Source of the DNA: Streptomyces sp. NBC_00523
GTDB lineage: Bacteria; Actinomycetota; Actinomycetes; Streptomycetales; Streptomycetaceae
DNA: 64,000 nt
Direction of reading: 5' to 3'
Assembly: GCF_036346615.1 (NCBI RefSeq)
Contig: NZ_CP107836.1
Coordinates: 5,084,001 to 5,148,000 of the forward strand
Under the pieces are notes generated by a model. That model saw nothing but the letters and a program-made list of their open reading frames with translations. It had not been told where the DNA came from and searched no databases. This document shows positions 1 to 8,767 of the stretch, piece by piece. Within the stretch, counting starts at the first letter, position 1; the number at the start of each line of letters is the position of its first letter. The translations under genes and the position numbers were made by a program.

Positions 1-9
1 TACACGTAC

Positions 10-1104
10 TCATCCACGGCGTCCGCGTACTTGTGCGAACGGCTCACCCGGACCCCACAGCGCCCGCTCCACCGCCCCCGCCGCACCCAGCAGTCCGGCG
101 TCCCGCCCCCGGGCGGCGACGAGTTGGAGCCCCACCGGGCAGCCGTCCCCGGTGAACCCGGCGGGCACGCTCGCCGCCGGATGGCCGCTCAGGTTGAACG
201 CCCAGGTCAGCGCGGTCGAGAAGGTGGCGCCCGGACCCTCGTGGCCGTGCGGACGGTTGGGCGTGACCGGGGTCAGGAGCAGGGGCGTCCGGGCGAAGAA
301 GGCGTCCAGGCGCCTGTCGTTCTCCGCGCGCACCTCCGCCTCCGGCGGGCGTACGTCCCCGCCCCGCACCGCCAGCCAGGCCGCCGCCGGGTCCAGCAGA
401 TCGAAACCCTCGGTGAGCCGCACGACCCCGGCCGCCTCAAGCCGCCGCACCGCACCCCGCACCACGGCCGCCACCTCCGGCTCGGTCTCGGCGAAGCCCA
501 GGTCCGGGCTGTAGGCGGCGGACAGCGGCAGCACCGGCGAAACACCCGCGTACCCGTCCAGTACGCAGCGCAGATACGTCTCCGCCTCTGCCGCCGACGC
601 CGCCAGCACCCCGGCCGACGCGAGCCCCGACCGGTCCGGCGAGGGCAGCAGGCCGTTCGTCGTCTTCAGGCCGAACACCCCGCACCAGGCGGCCGGGATG
701 CGCACCGACCCCGCTCCGTCGCTGCCCGTCGCCAGCGGCACCAGGCCCGCCGCGACCGCCGCCGCCGAGCCCGCCGACGAACCGCCCGGGGTCCGGTCCG
801 GGCGCCAGGGGTTGACCGTACGGCCGTGCCTGCCGAGGCCCCACGTCTGCCAGTGCGTCCCCGGCCCGGGCACGGAGGTCGAGCCGACCGGGACCCCGCC
901 CGCGGCGATCAGCCGCCGCGCCGCGTAGGAGCGGAGGCCGGTGGGGCCCTTCACCGCGAAGGGGAGCCCGGCCAGTGGAAGGCGGGACGCGGCGGGGAGC
1001 CGGGCGAGCGCCTCCTCGGGCCAGACGTCCAGGAAGGCGCCGAGCCCCGGGTCCTCGCGGTCGATCGAGGCCAGCACCGCGCGCAGTTCCCCGGAATCGG
1101 CCAT
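10..1104 (-). CDS. Amidase-signature family hydrolase
   Basis: Ser-cisSer-Lys amidase of 364 aa, expected to hydrolyse a cytoplasmic amide; the substrate cannot be told from sequence. The triad is visible: Lys52 in 'AVKGP', cis-Ser109 in 'GGSSAGS' and nucleophile Ser133 in 'DGAGSVRIP'. It is shorter than typical GatA/AtzF amidases (about 450-500 aa), mainly because the segment between the lysine and the 'AAGGVPVGST' strand is compressed. ATG start 4 nt after the upstream PBP stop, so it is very likely the last gene of the SEDS-PBP operon. A link to cell-wall metabolism is suggested only by that position. No signal peptide is seen, so it should act inside the cell. Confidence 0.85.
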   Translation of the reverse strand: MADSGELRAVLASIDREDPGLGAFLDVWPEEALARLPAASRLPLAGLPFAVKGPTGLRSYAARRLIAAGGVPVGSTSVPGPGTHWQTWGLGRHGRTVNPWRPDRTPGGSSAGSAAAVAAGLVPLATGSDGAGSVRIPAAWCGVFGLKTTNGLLPSPDRSGLASAGVLAASAAEAETYLRCVLDGYAGVSPVLPLSAAYSPDLGFAETEPEVAAVVRGAVRRLEAAGVVRLTEGFDLLDPAAAWLAVRGGDVRPPEAEVRAENDRRLDAFFARTPLLLTPVTPNRPHGHEGPGATFSTALTWAFNLSGHPAASVPAGFTGDGCPVGLQLVAARGRDAGLLGAAGAVERALWGPGEPFAQVRGRRG

Positions 1105-1108
1105 GGGC

Positions 1109-2566
1109 TCAGTCTTCCAGGGCCGCCTCCATCACGGCACGGGCGATCGGGGCCGCGCTGCCGCCGCCGCTGATGTCGGCGCGGTCGGCCTCGGCGTCCT
1201 CCACGACGACGGCGACCGCGACCGCCGGGCGGGGAGCGCCGTCCGCCTGCGCCCAGGAGATGAACCAGGCGTACGGCAGGTCGGAGTTGTCGACGCCGTG
1301 CTGGGCGGTGCCGGTCTTGCCGCCGACGGTCGCCCCGTCGATCGCCGCGTTCCCGCCCGTACCGTCCTGGACGACATCGACCATCATCTGCCGCAGCTGG
1401 GTCGCCGTCATGGGGTTCATCGCCCGGTGGTACGACGTCGACCCCGTGGTGCGGACGGTGGCCCCGTCGTGCTTGGTCGTCCGCTCCACCAGGTGCGGGT
1501 ACATCAGCTCCCCGCCGTTGGCGACGGCCGCCGCGACCATCGCCATCTGGAGCGGGGTCGCCGTGGTGTCGAACTGGCCGATCGAGGACTGCGCCAGCTG
1601 GTCGTCGCTCATCTCCGTGTCGAAGTTGCTCCTCGCCACCCCGGACGGGATCTTCAGCCCGGTGTCGTTGAAGCCGAACCGCTCGGCCGCGTCCACCATT
1701 CCGTCGAGCCCGACCCGCACCCCGAGGTGCGCCATGACGGTGTTGCAGGAGACCCGGATCGCGTCCGCGAGGGACGCCTTCTCGCAGCCGCGCGACTCGT
1801 TGGGCAGCACGGTCGAGGTGCCCGGCAGGACGTACGGGGACGGGGTGTCGGTCTCCTCGTCCGGATCGGTGACGACCTCCGCGTCCAGCGCGGCCGCCGC
1901 CGTCACGATCTTGAACGTGGAGCCCGGCGGATAGGTCTGCCGGATCGCCCGGTTGAGCATGGGCCGGCTCTCCGCGTCGTTCAGCTCCCGCCAGGCGCCC
2001 GTGACGGCCGCGCCGGTCCCGGACAGCCGCCCGGGGTCGTACGAGGGCGTGGAGACCAGGGCCAGGATGCGCCCGGTCGACGGTTCGACGGCGGCGACCG
2101 CGCCCCGCCGGTTGCCCAGCCCCTCGTACGCGGCACGCTGCATCGCGTCCCGGACCGTGGTCACGACGTCCCCGCCCGGCTGCTGGGTCCGGCTCACCTC
2201 GCCCCACAGGGGGAGCGGGGCGAGCAGCGGGTCGGTGCCCGCGAGGATGCCGTCCTCGGCGTTCTCGATCAGGGTGGTGCCGTACGTCTGCGAGGCGTAG
2301 CCGGTCACCGGCGCGTACAGCGGCCCGTAGCGGTAGGTCCGTTCGTACGCCAGCTGCTCGCCGGTGTCCTTCGAGCCGGTCACGGGCCGCCCGTCTGCCA
2401 GGATGTTGCCGCGCGGCTGGTCGTAACGGGCGATGGTGTTACGGCGGTTGGCCGGGTTGTCGTCCAGCGTGTCGGCCTCGAAGACCTGGACCCGGGCGGC
2501 GTTGGCCAGCAGCGCGACGAGCAGCAGCAGGCAGAAGGCGGCGGCGTGCCGGATGTAGCGGATCAC
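1109..2566 (-). CDS. Class B penicillin-binding protein 2 (peptidoglycan transpeptidase)
   Basis: Membrane-anchored D,D-transpeptidase of 485 aa that cross-links peptidoglycan stem peptides outside the membrane. One N-terminal membrane anchor (about residues 7-24) is followed by a dimerisation region and the penicillin-binding domain. The three motifs are present: Ser216-x-x-Lys219 ('STFK'), 'SCN' near residue 275 and 'KTGT' near residue 420. The GTG start overlaps the TGA stop of the upstream SEDS gene in a GTGA quartet, so the two are translationally coupled. That fits the known SEDS glycosyltransferase/bPBP partnership. This is the short PBPA-type form. Family is certain; whether it serves elongation, division or sporulation is not shown. 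Confidence 0.94.
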   Translation of the reverse strand: MIRYIRHAAAFCLLLLVALLANAARVQVFEADTLDDNPANRRNTIARYDQPRGNILADGRPVTGSKDTGEQLAYERTYRYGPLYAPVTGYASQTYGTTLIENAEDGILAGTDPLLAPLPLWGEVSRTQQPGGDVVTTVRDAMQRAAYEGLGNRRGAVAAVEPSTGRILALVSTPSYDPGRLSGTGAAVTGAWRELNDAESRPMLNRAIRQTYPPGSTFKIVTAAAALDAEVVTDPDEETDTPSPYVLPGTSTVLPNESRGCEKASLADAIRVSCNTVMAHLGVRVGLDGMVDAAERFGFNDTGLKIPSGVARSNFDTEMSDDQLAQSSIGQFDTTATPLQMAMVAAAVANGGELMYPHLVERTTKHDGATVRTTGSTSYHRAMNPMTATQLRQMMVDVVQDGTGGNAAIDGATVGGKTGTAQHGVDNSDLPYAWFISWAQADGAPRPAVAVAVVVEDAEADRADISGGGSAAPIARAVMEAALED

Positions 2567-3969
2567 CGGTCGTCCCCCTCGGCCGGGGACTGCGACGAGC
2601 CCGCCGGGACCGACGCCACCACCCCCGTCTCCACCGGGTCCGGCGCGGGCCTGCGGGCGCGATCGCTGACCCGGATCAGCAGCGCCACGATGATCCAGTT
2701 GGTGACCACGGACGAACCGCCCTGCGCCAGGAACGGCATCGCCATTCCGGTCAGCGGGATCAGCCCCATCACCCCGCCCGCGATCACGAAGACCTGGAGC
2801 GCCAGGATCGAGGCGAGGCCGATCGAGAGCAGCCGCCCGAACGCGTCGCGCAGCGAGAGCCCCGCCCGGAACCCCCGGGCCACCAGCAGCGCGTACAGCA
2901 GGAAGAGCGCGGTCAGCCCGGCGTACCCCAGCTCCTCGCCCGCCGTCGCCAGGATGAAGTCCGACTTGGCGGCGAAGCCGATGAGTACGGAGTGCCCGAG
3001 CCCCAGCCCCGTACCGAGCATCCCGCCCGCCGCGAAGGCGAACAGCGACTGGGCGAGCTGGCCCGGACCGCGTCCGGCGTCGATCGAGGCGAACGGATCG
3101 AGCCAGTCCTGCACCCTGCTGTGCACATGCGGTTCGAACGAGCCGACGACGAACGCGCCGACCGCCGCGAGCAGCAGCCCCACCGCGATCCAGCCCCGGC
3201 GCCCGGTCGCCACGTACAGCAGGATCACGAACAGCCCGAAGAACAGCAGCGAGGTGCCCAGATCGCGTTCCAGGACCAGCACGCCGACGCTGAGCAGCCA
3301 GATCGCCACGATCGGGCCGAGCACCCGGCCGGTGGGCAGCTGGAACCTCCAGACCGTGCGGCCGGTGTACGCGAGGGCGTTGCTGTTCGCCGCGAGGTAG
3401 GCGGCGAAGAACACCGCGAGCAGGATCTTGGCGAACTCGCCGGGCTGGAAGGAGAAGCCGCCGACCCGGATCCAGATCTTCGCCCCGTTCACCGCCGGGA
3501 AGAAGATCGGCACGATCATCAGGACCAGCGCGGCGGCCACCGACACGTACGCGTACCGCTGGAGGATCCGGTGGTCGCGCAGGAACACCACGACCGCGAT
3601 GAAGAACGCGACGCCGATCGTGGACCAGATCAGCTGGGTCGTCGCCGCCCGGTCGCCCGGCGTCTCCAGGTCGAGCCGGTAGATCAGCACCAGGCCGATC
3701 CCGTTGAGCAGGACGGCGATCGGCAGCAGCAGCGGATCGGCGTACGGGGCGCGGAGCCGTACCGCGAGATGCGCGAGCAGCGCCAGCAGGCCGAGCCCGC
3801 CGCCGTACCCCGCGACATCGGGCGGGACCGCGTCGTCGTGGGCGAGCCCGACCGCGGCGTAGCCGCAGACGGAGATCAGGACGGCCCCGATGAGGAGCGA
3901 GAGTTCCACGCCGCGCCGCCGGGGCAGGCGCAGCTCGGGCGGGGGTGCGTCCGCCGTCGATGCGGTCAT
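2563..3969 (-). CDS. SEDS-family peptidoglycan glycosyltransferase (FtsW/RodA/SpoVE)
   Basis: Polytopic membrane protein of 468 aa (about ten to twelve hydrophobic helices) of the SEDS family, which polymerises lipid II into glycan strands. Family signatures such as 'GVAFFIAVVVFLRDHR', 'FQPGEFAKI' and 'PLTGMAMPFLAQGGSS' are visible. It is paired with the downstream PBP through a 4-nt overlap. I prefer the ATG at 3969 to an in-frame TTG at 3978, because a TACGTT -10 hexamer (3977-3982) would cover the TTG and sits 7 nt before the ATG, suggesting a leaderless message. It may correspond to the S. coelicolor 'sfr'-type SEDS gene (from memory). A second RodA or FtsW elsewhere in the genome is expected. 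Confidence 0.92.
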   Translation of the reverse strand: MTASTADAPPPELRLPRRRGVELSLLIGAVLISVCGYAAVGLAHDDAVPPDVAGYGGGLGLLALLAHLAVRLRAPYADPLLLPIAVLLNGIGLVLIYRLDLETPGDRAATTQLIWSTIGVAFFIAVVVFLRDHRILQRYAYVSVAAALVLMIVPIFFPAVNGAKIWIRVGGFSFQPGEFAKILLAVFFAAYLAANSNALAYTGRTVWRFQLPTGRVLGPIVAIWLLSVGVLVLERDLGTSLLFFGLFVILLYVATGRRGWIAVGLLLAAVGAFVVGSFEPHVHSRVQDWLDPFASIDAGRGPGQLAQSLFAFAAGGMLGTGLGLGHSVLIGFAAKSDFILATAGEELGYAGLTALFLLYALLVARGFRAGLSLRDAFGRLLSIGLASILALQVFVIAGGVMGLIPLTGMAMPFLAQGGSSVVTNWIIVALLIRVSDRARRPAPDPVETGVVASVPAGSSQSPAEGDDR

Positions 3970-3976
3970 GCCCCGC

Positions 3977-4005
3977 AACGTAGCAAGACGCGGGTGGTAT
4001 GTCGG
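3977..4005 (-). promoter_or_regulatory. Predicted leaderless promoter of the SEDS-PBP-amidase operon
   Basis: On the minus strand, CCGACA (4000-4005), a 17-bp spacer and TACGTT (3977-3982) resemble a vegetative promoter. The -10 box ends 7 nt before the ATG at 3969 and there is no Shine-Dalgarno sequence, so transcription would begin at or next to the start codon. Confidence 0.5.
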
Positions 4006-4031
4006 TTATGTCGAGGCGCGTGCGGGGCGGC

Positions 4032-5339
4032 TCATGGCTCCTCGCGCCGCTCCCCGCCGTCCGGCCCCTCGTACCGGGGCAGCGTCAGCCGGGCCACCGC
4101 GCCGCCGTCCGGCGCGTTCCCGAAGGTGAGCGCCGCGCCCATCACCTCGGCCTGGCCGGCCGCGATGGTCAGCCCGAGGCCGTGCCCCTTGCCGCCGCCC
4201 TCGGTGCGGAAGCGCTGCGGGCCGCCCGATGTCAGGTACTCCGGGAAGCCGTCCCCGTGGTCCCGCACGGTCACCGCGGGCCCGTCGACGGTGAGCACCA
4301 CGGGCGGCCGGCCGTGCCGGTGGGCGTTGCTGATCAGGTTGCCCAGGACGCGCTCCAGGCGCCGCCGGTCCGTCTCGACGCGCACCGGCTCCCCGGTGAC
4401 CTCGACCCGGGTGTCCGTGCCCCGCGCCACGCGGGCGGCGAGCGGGGGCAGTTCGTGGACGGCCAGGTCCACGTGTTCGGTGCGGGCGTCCAGGCGCGAG
4501 ATCTCCAGCAGGTCCTCGGTCAGGGCGCGCAGGGCCCGGGCCCGGTCCTGTACCAGCTCCGACGGGCGGCCCGGCGGCAGCAGCTCGGCGGCGGCGGACA
4601 GGCCGGTGAGCGGGGTCCGCAGCTCGTGCGCCACATCCGCGGTGAACCGCTGTTCCGCCTGGAGCTTGCGCTGGAGCGCCGAGGCCATGGTGTCCAGCGC
4701 CCCGGCGACGACGGCGACCTCGTCCTGCCGCCGCGACGGGTCCGCCGTGCGCGGGTCGTCCACCCGCGCGTCCAGGTCGCCCGCGCCGATCCGCCGGGCC
4801 ACCCGCGCGGTCTGGTGCAGCCGCCGGGTGACCCGGGTGACCGCGAAGGCGCCGACCAGCAGAGTGGCGCCGATGGCCAGCACCGAGGAGCCGATGATCG
4901 CCCCGTCCAGGCCGTTGATGGTGCGGGCGCTCTGGCTGTAGTCGGTCCAGGCCGCCAGCGCGTGCCCGCCGTCCGCCGGGGCCGCCGCCCACATCACCGG
5001 ACGCCCGGTGAGCCGGCCGGTCATCGTCCCGCGCCGCCCGCCCGCCGCCAGCACCCGCAACGGCCCCGGCAGGCCCGGCGGATCGACCCCGGAACGCGGC
5101 GGCAGCGCCTCGCCCGCCTCGTACGCGCGCGACACCTCCGTCAGCCGGGCGAGGGACTTCTCGCGGGCGTGGCCCACGGTCTGACGGGTGACCGCGGTGT
5201 GCACCAGGACGCCCAGGAGCGCGGCGAGCACGCAGCACATCACGGTGATGAAGACCGCGGCCTTCCAGGTCAGCGTCGCCGTCCAGGCCGGAAGCCGCGG
5301 CCGCGAACGCCGCCTCGGCGCCCCTGCCCGGCGGCTCAC
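4032..5339 (-). CDS. HAMP-containing sensor histidine kinase, no adjacent response regulator
   Basis: Membrane sensor kinase of 435 aa. Helices at about 25-47 and 147-168 flank a roughly 100-residue extracellular domain. A HAMP linker follows (169-222), then the HisKA helix with phosphoacceptor His238 in 'AHELRTPL', an N box ('NLISNAHRH'), and G boxes 'DHGDGF' and 'GKGHGLGL'. The GTG start overlaps the stop of the upstream lipoprotein (GTGA), giving coupled translation; that start also puts a basic N-tail before helix 1. No response-regulator gene adjoins it: downstream is the SEDS gene after 62 nt, upstream is the lipoprotein. The partner must be encoded elsewhere. Lipoprotein-kinase coupling recalls LpqB-MtrB, but this lipoprotein is not LpqB-like in length. 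Confidence 0.9.
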   Translation of the reverse strand: MSRRAGAPRRRSRPRLPAWTATLTWKAAVFITVMCCVLAALLGVLVHTAVTRQTVGHAREKSLARLTEVSRAYEAGEALPPRSGVDPPGLPGPLRVLAAGGRRGTMTGRLTGRPVMWAAAPADGGHALAAWTDYSQSARTINGLDGAIIGSSVLAIGATLLVGAFAVTRVTRRLHQTARVARRIGAGDLDARVDDPRTADPSRRQDEVAVVAGALDTMASALQRKLQAEQRFTADVAHELRTPLTGLSAAAELLPPGRPSELVQDRARALRALTEDLLEISRLDARTEHVDLAVHELPPLAARVARGTDTRVEVTGEPVRVETDRRRLERVLGNLISNAHRHGRPPVVLTVDGPAVTVRDHGDGFPEYLTSGGPQRFRTEGGGKGHGLGLTIAAGQAEVMGAALTFGNAPDGGAVARLTLPRYEGPDGGERREEP

Positions 5340-6064
5340 CGGCGCTCCGCCGACAGGGAGGCCGTGGGCCGGGGCGTGCGCGGGGCGGAGGGGCGCGGCA
5401 CCGGCGTCCGCCGCCCGCCGTCCCGGGTGCGCAGGATCTCGTCCTGCGTCGGCAGCATCGCGCGCTGCCGCCCGTCCCAGGACCAGGCGGTGCGGTACTC
5501 GTACCCCGTGATCGCCGACGGCGCCCGCATGATGAGGTCGCGCCCGGCCAGCTGGACGCTGATGACCGCGTCCGACGTGGACATGATCCGGGTCAGCCCG
5601 CCGGACTCCGGCATGTAGACCCGGACGGACAGCTGGCGGCCGGGCATCCGGACCGCGAGGACCATCTCGTCCCGGCCGTCGCCCGTGAGGTCCCGGAAGT
5701 ACGGCGGCAGCACCGGGCAGGTCCGGGGCGCGGACCGGCAGGCCTCGACCAGCTTCACCGTCCCGGCCGGCAGCTCGCCGCCCTCCCCGGCCCGCTCGGG
5801 CGGCACCTTCAGGCCCGCCCGCACCACCGCCACCGGGTCGAGCCGGCGCACATCGCCGCCGGTGACCCGGATGCCGGGGATACGCGCGGTCTCGCCCTCG
5901 CCGTAGTCGTAGGGGGCGGCGGACGCCGGCGGGAGGGACGGCCACAGCCGCACCGGGCCGTTCGCGGGCGGGGTGCGCCCGGCGCTCCGCAGCTCCCCGC
6001 CGGTGCCGCAGCCGGCCAGCAGCACGATGCCCAGGGTCGCCAGGGCGGGCAGCCGCAGACGCAT
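5336..6064 (-). CDS. Predicted lipoprotein with a Ca-binding-like 'DLTGDG' repeat
   Basis: Exported lipoprotein of 242 aa. The signal peptide ends in a lipobox, 'LLAGC', with lipidated Cys19. The middle of the protein contains 'DLTGDGRDEMVLAV', the look of an FG-GAP/VCBS blade with a DxTGDGxxD calcium loop, and the C-terminus is Pro/Arg/Thr-rich. The ATG is preceded by a good ribosome site (GGAGGAAG). It ends inside the start codon of the sensor kinase, so the two are made together and the lipoprotein may tune the kinase's extracellular domain (inference). No enzyme motif is recognised. Confidence 0.8.
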   Translation of the reverse strand: MRLRLPALATLGIVLLAGCGTGGELRSAGRTPPANGPVRLWPSLPPASAAPYDYGEGETARIPGIRVTGGDVRRLDPVAVVRAGLKVPPERAGEGGELPAGTVKLVEACRSAPRTCPVLPPYFRDLTGDGRDEMVLAVRMPGRQLSVRVYMPESGGLTRIMSTSDAVISVQLAGRDLIMRAPSAITGYEYRTAWSWDGRQRAMLPTQDEILRTRDGGRRTPVPRPSAPRTPRPTASLSAERR

Positions 6065-6171
6065 GACTTCCTCCGTTCCCGGGCGGGCGGACGGGCCGAC
6101 CCAGCCGACCCTATTCGGAAGGAAGTCTCATATGTGTATTTAGTGCTGATGCCCGGTCAGGGTGGCGCCGC

Positions 6172-6507
6172 CTACTGCTGGTACGGGTTCTGCCCCTGCC
6201 CCGAAGGCCCCGAGGCGCCGGGCGCGTAACCCTGCTGCGGCGCCTGGCCGTACGGGTTGCCGCTCTGTGCGGCCATCTGCTGGGCCAGCAGCTGCTCGGC
6301 CTGGTCCTTGGGTATCCGCTGCTCACCGCCGCAGAACGTGCACTGCGTGGCGTACGAGGTCGAGATCGGGAACAGCGGCACGAAGAACAGCGTGAACTTC
6401 GTGACCCGCTTGCGCAGCGTGTGCGCCGCCGGGTTCCCGCACCAGCCGCAGACCAGCGTGAGGATCGCCAGCTGGTACAGATACCCTCGCGTGCCGAAAA
6501 TGATCAT
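6172..6507 (-). CDS. Zinc-ribbon domain protein with Gln/Gly/Pro/Tyr-rich tail
   Basis: Small protein of 111 aa. Residues 20-60 hold two cysteine pairs, 'CGWC' and 'CTFC', separated by a basic-hydrophobic stretch ('KFTLFFVPLFPIS'), an arrangement seen in small actinobacterial zinc-ribbon proteins. Residues 82-111 are a low-complexity Gln/Gly/Pro/Tyr tail. Its ATG overlaps the stop of the HEAT-repeat gene upstream (ATGA), so translation is coupled. The hydrophobic stretch between the cysteine pairs could touch the membrane. Function is not recognised. Confidence 0.8.
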   Translation of the reverse strand: MIIFGTRGYLYQLAILTLVCGWCGNPAAHTLRKRVTKFTLFFVPLFPISTSYATQCTFCGGEQRIPKDQAEQLLAQQMAAQSGNPYGQAPQQGYAPGASGPSGQGQNPYQQ

Positions 6508-8618
6508 GTCGGTTCCTTCCCCGTGTTCCCCGGGAGCGCCCGGCGGCAGAGCGCCAGCAGCTTTTCGTCGGTGTAGGTGTCGTGGCTGCCGCAGTCGCCT
6601 TCCGGCGCGTTGTGACGGCGTACGGAGGTGAGTTCGGCGAGCAGCACACGCGCCGCGTCCGACCCTGCACCAACGGGTCCCGTCCGCGCCAGGCATTCCG
6701 CGACCCGGACCCGGACCCGGTGGTTCTGCTCCCAGGCGGTCAGCAGCACCGGGACGGACTCCTCGGCACGACCGGAAACCTCCCACAGCGCGATCGCCGC
6801 GTCCACCCGTAGCCACACGTTCCCGTCGTACAGCAGCTCCCGCAGCCGGGGCGCGCCCGCCGCCGCCCGCCAGCCGAGGCGCCCCACCGTGCCCACCGCC
6901 GCCCGCCGCGCCTCCACGTCCCAGGCCGCCAGCCCCGCGATCAGCGCGGGCAGCACCGCGTCGGCGTCCCCCTCCACCGCCCACAGCGCCCCGGCCGCCT
7001 CCGCCGCCTCCACCGTGCCGGTCCGCCGCACCAGGGCGCGCAGCTCCGGTACGGCGCAGCCCGCGGCGGGCCCGAAGGCGGCGAGGGCCCGCAGCGCCGC
7101 CGTACGCAGCCGCTCGCCCCCGGCATCCGGGGCCCCGCGCAGCACCCGCAGCACCTCCGGGGCCGCCGCGCCCGCCCGGAGCGCGGCGAGCGCGACCAGC
7201 ACCGGGCCCACCCGGTCGTACGCCCGCTCGTCGAGCACCGCCTCGCTCAGCCGCTGCCGCAGTGCTCCGGCCAGCGGCAGGGCCGCCTCGCCCAGGCGGG
7301 CGACCCCGGGCCCCAGCTCGGACGGCACCAGGGGGTGGCCGAGGGCCGCCGTCAGGGCGGGCAGGACGCGCGGGTCGCCCAGCCGGGCCAGGGCCGTCGC
7401 CGCGCTGCCCAGCCGGGTGCGCCCGTCCGGCCAGGTCCGCACCCAGTCCGCGGGGTCCGCCGCGACCCGCTCCGCCAGCGCGTCCGCCGCCGGGGCGGCC
7501 AGCCCGGACAGCCCCGCCAGCAGCTGCGCCGCGGACTCGGCGAGCCTCGGCTCGGGCGCGGCCAGCTGCTCGCCCACCAGCCGCACCAGCTCCGCGTACG
7601 AACCCCGGCGGCCGCCGATCAGCCGGTCGCTCATGCGGACGGCGTCCACGCGCTGCCAGGGGTCGGGGCTGCGCAGCTGGTCGGCCAGGAGCGCCACCCG
7701 CTCGGCGACCCGGTCGTCGAGCCCGGCGTGCAGCGTGCGCAGCAGATCGGCCGTCCAGGGCGCGGCCCGTCCCGCCGTCTCCTCGGCGGACAGCGCCCGC
7801 AGCTGGCCCCGCAGGGTCAGTGGGGCCGCCTCGGCGCCCGGGCCCGGCGGCTCGACGGGGCGCGCCCGGGTGGACCCGGGACCGGCGGCCGAGGTGCGCA
7901 GCTGCCCCAGCAGGCCCGTCACCACGGGCACCACATCGCCCGGCAGCGCGTGCGGGGCGCAGCGCGCCAGCTGGGCCAGGGCCGCGAGCCGCAGCCCCGG
8001 CGGGCCGGGGTCGCCCACCAGCCGGGCGAACCAGTCGGCGACCGGTCCGGCCAGCGGCCGGTGGCGCAGGGCGAGCCGCCCCGCCGCCTCGACCAGGGCG
8101 AGCCGCACCTCCTCGTCCCGCTCCGCCGCCAGCCGCGCCCGCAGCAGGGCCAGCACCCTGGCCGGGTCGTCGTGCAGGGCGGCCAGCGCGAGCGGGGCGC
8201 TCAGCCGTACGCCCGGGTCCTCGTCGGCCAGCAGCCCGAAGAAGACACCGGCACCGGCGGAGACGGCCGCCGCGGCCATCGCGTAGTTCGCGGCGCCCTC
8301 CGCCTCGTCCTCGTCGATCTCGTCCTCGTCGTCCGAGCCCAGATCGATGCCGCCGATGCTGGTCAGCAACTCGACTATGTCGCCCCGGTCCGGCACCCAG
8401 GGGTCGGCGACCAGCTCGAAGAGGAAGGGGATGCAGGCGAGCGTGCACGGATAGACGTCGCCCTGGTGGTGCACCGCCCCGTACATCCCGTCCAGCGCCC
8501 GCTCCCGCTCCGCCGGATCGGCGGAGGCCAGCCCCCGTAACAGCGCCGGCACGTCGTCCGCCGGTCCGTAGGCATGTTTCATCGAGGCCCAGTCGACCTC
8601 TTCGATCCCCGCGAACAC
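6504..8618 (-). CDS. HEAT-repeat domain protein
   Basis: A 704-aa protein made of Ala/Leu/Arg-rich paired helices typical of HEAT or PBS-lyase-like repeats; units such as 'DPGVRLSAPLALAAL', 'DPWQRVDAVRMS' and 'NVWLRVDAAIALWEVSG' recur along its length. An acidic patch (about residues 95-110, 'SDDEDEIDEDEAE') interrupts the N-terminal part. There is no signal peptide or catalytic motif, so a cytosolic protein-binding scaffold is likely. GTG start chosen for the GGGGAGG ribosome site 7 nt upstream. It overlaps the zinc-ribbon gene, which suggests that the two products work together. Related HEAT proteins in Streptomyces have no known role that I can cite. Confidence 0.8.
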   Translation of the reverse strand: MFAGIEEVDWASMKHAYGPADDVPALLRGLASADPAERERALDGMYGAVHHQGDVYPCTLACIPFLFELVADPWVPDRGDIVELLTSIGGIDLGSDDEDEIDEDEAEGAANYAMAAAAVSAGAGVFFGLLADEDPGVRLSAPLALAALHDDPARVLALLRARLAAERDEEVRLALVEAAGRLALRHRPLAGPVADWFARLVGDPGPPGLRLAALAQLARCAPHALPGDVVPVVTGLLGQLRTSAAGPGSTRARPVEPPGPGAEAAPLTLRGQLRALSAEETAGRAAPWTADLLRTLHAGLDDRVAERVALLADQLRSPDPWQRVDAVRMSDRLIGGRRGSYAELVRLVGEQLAAPEPRLAESAAQLLAGLSGLAAPAADALAERVAADPADWVRTWPDGRTRLGSAATALARLGDPRVLPALTAALGHPLVPSELGPGVARLGEAALPLAGALRQRLSEAVLDERAYDRVGPVLVALAALRAGAAAPEVLRVLRGAPDAGGERLRTAALRALAAFGPAAGCAVPELRALVRRTGTVEAAEAAGALWAVEGDADAVLPALIAGLAAWDVEARRAAVGTVGRLGWRAAAGAPRLRELLYDGNVWLRVDAAIALWEVSGRAEESVPVLLTAWEQNHRVRVRVAECLARTGPVGAGSDAARVLLAELTSVRRHNAPEGDCGSHDTYTDEKLLALCRRALPGNTGKEPT

Positions 8619-8767
8619 GCCATCGCCTCCCCGCCGACGTCACACACGCAGTGTCTGCGCAGAGTGTGCACCACCGCTCGGACGATCCGACCATCCCCGG
8701 CGCGCATTTGCCCTGTGACATGACAAGAGTCGCGTACTTACGGTATGGACGGGGCGGGTCCGTCCGA

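Noticed and set aside
941..3400. 819-codon plus-strand frame opposite the PBP and SEDS genes
   Set aside because: No recognisable domains, and it runs opposite two coupled genes with complete catalytic motifs.
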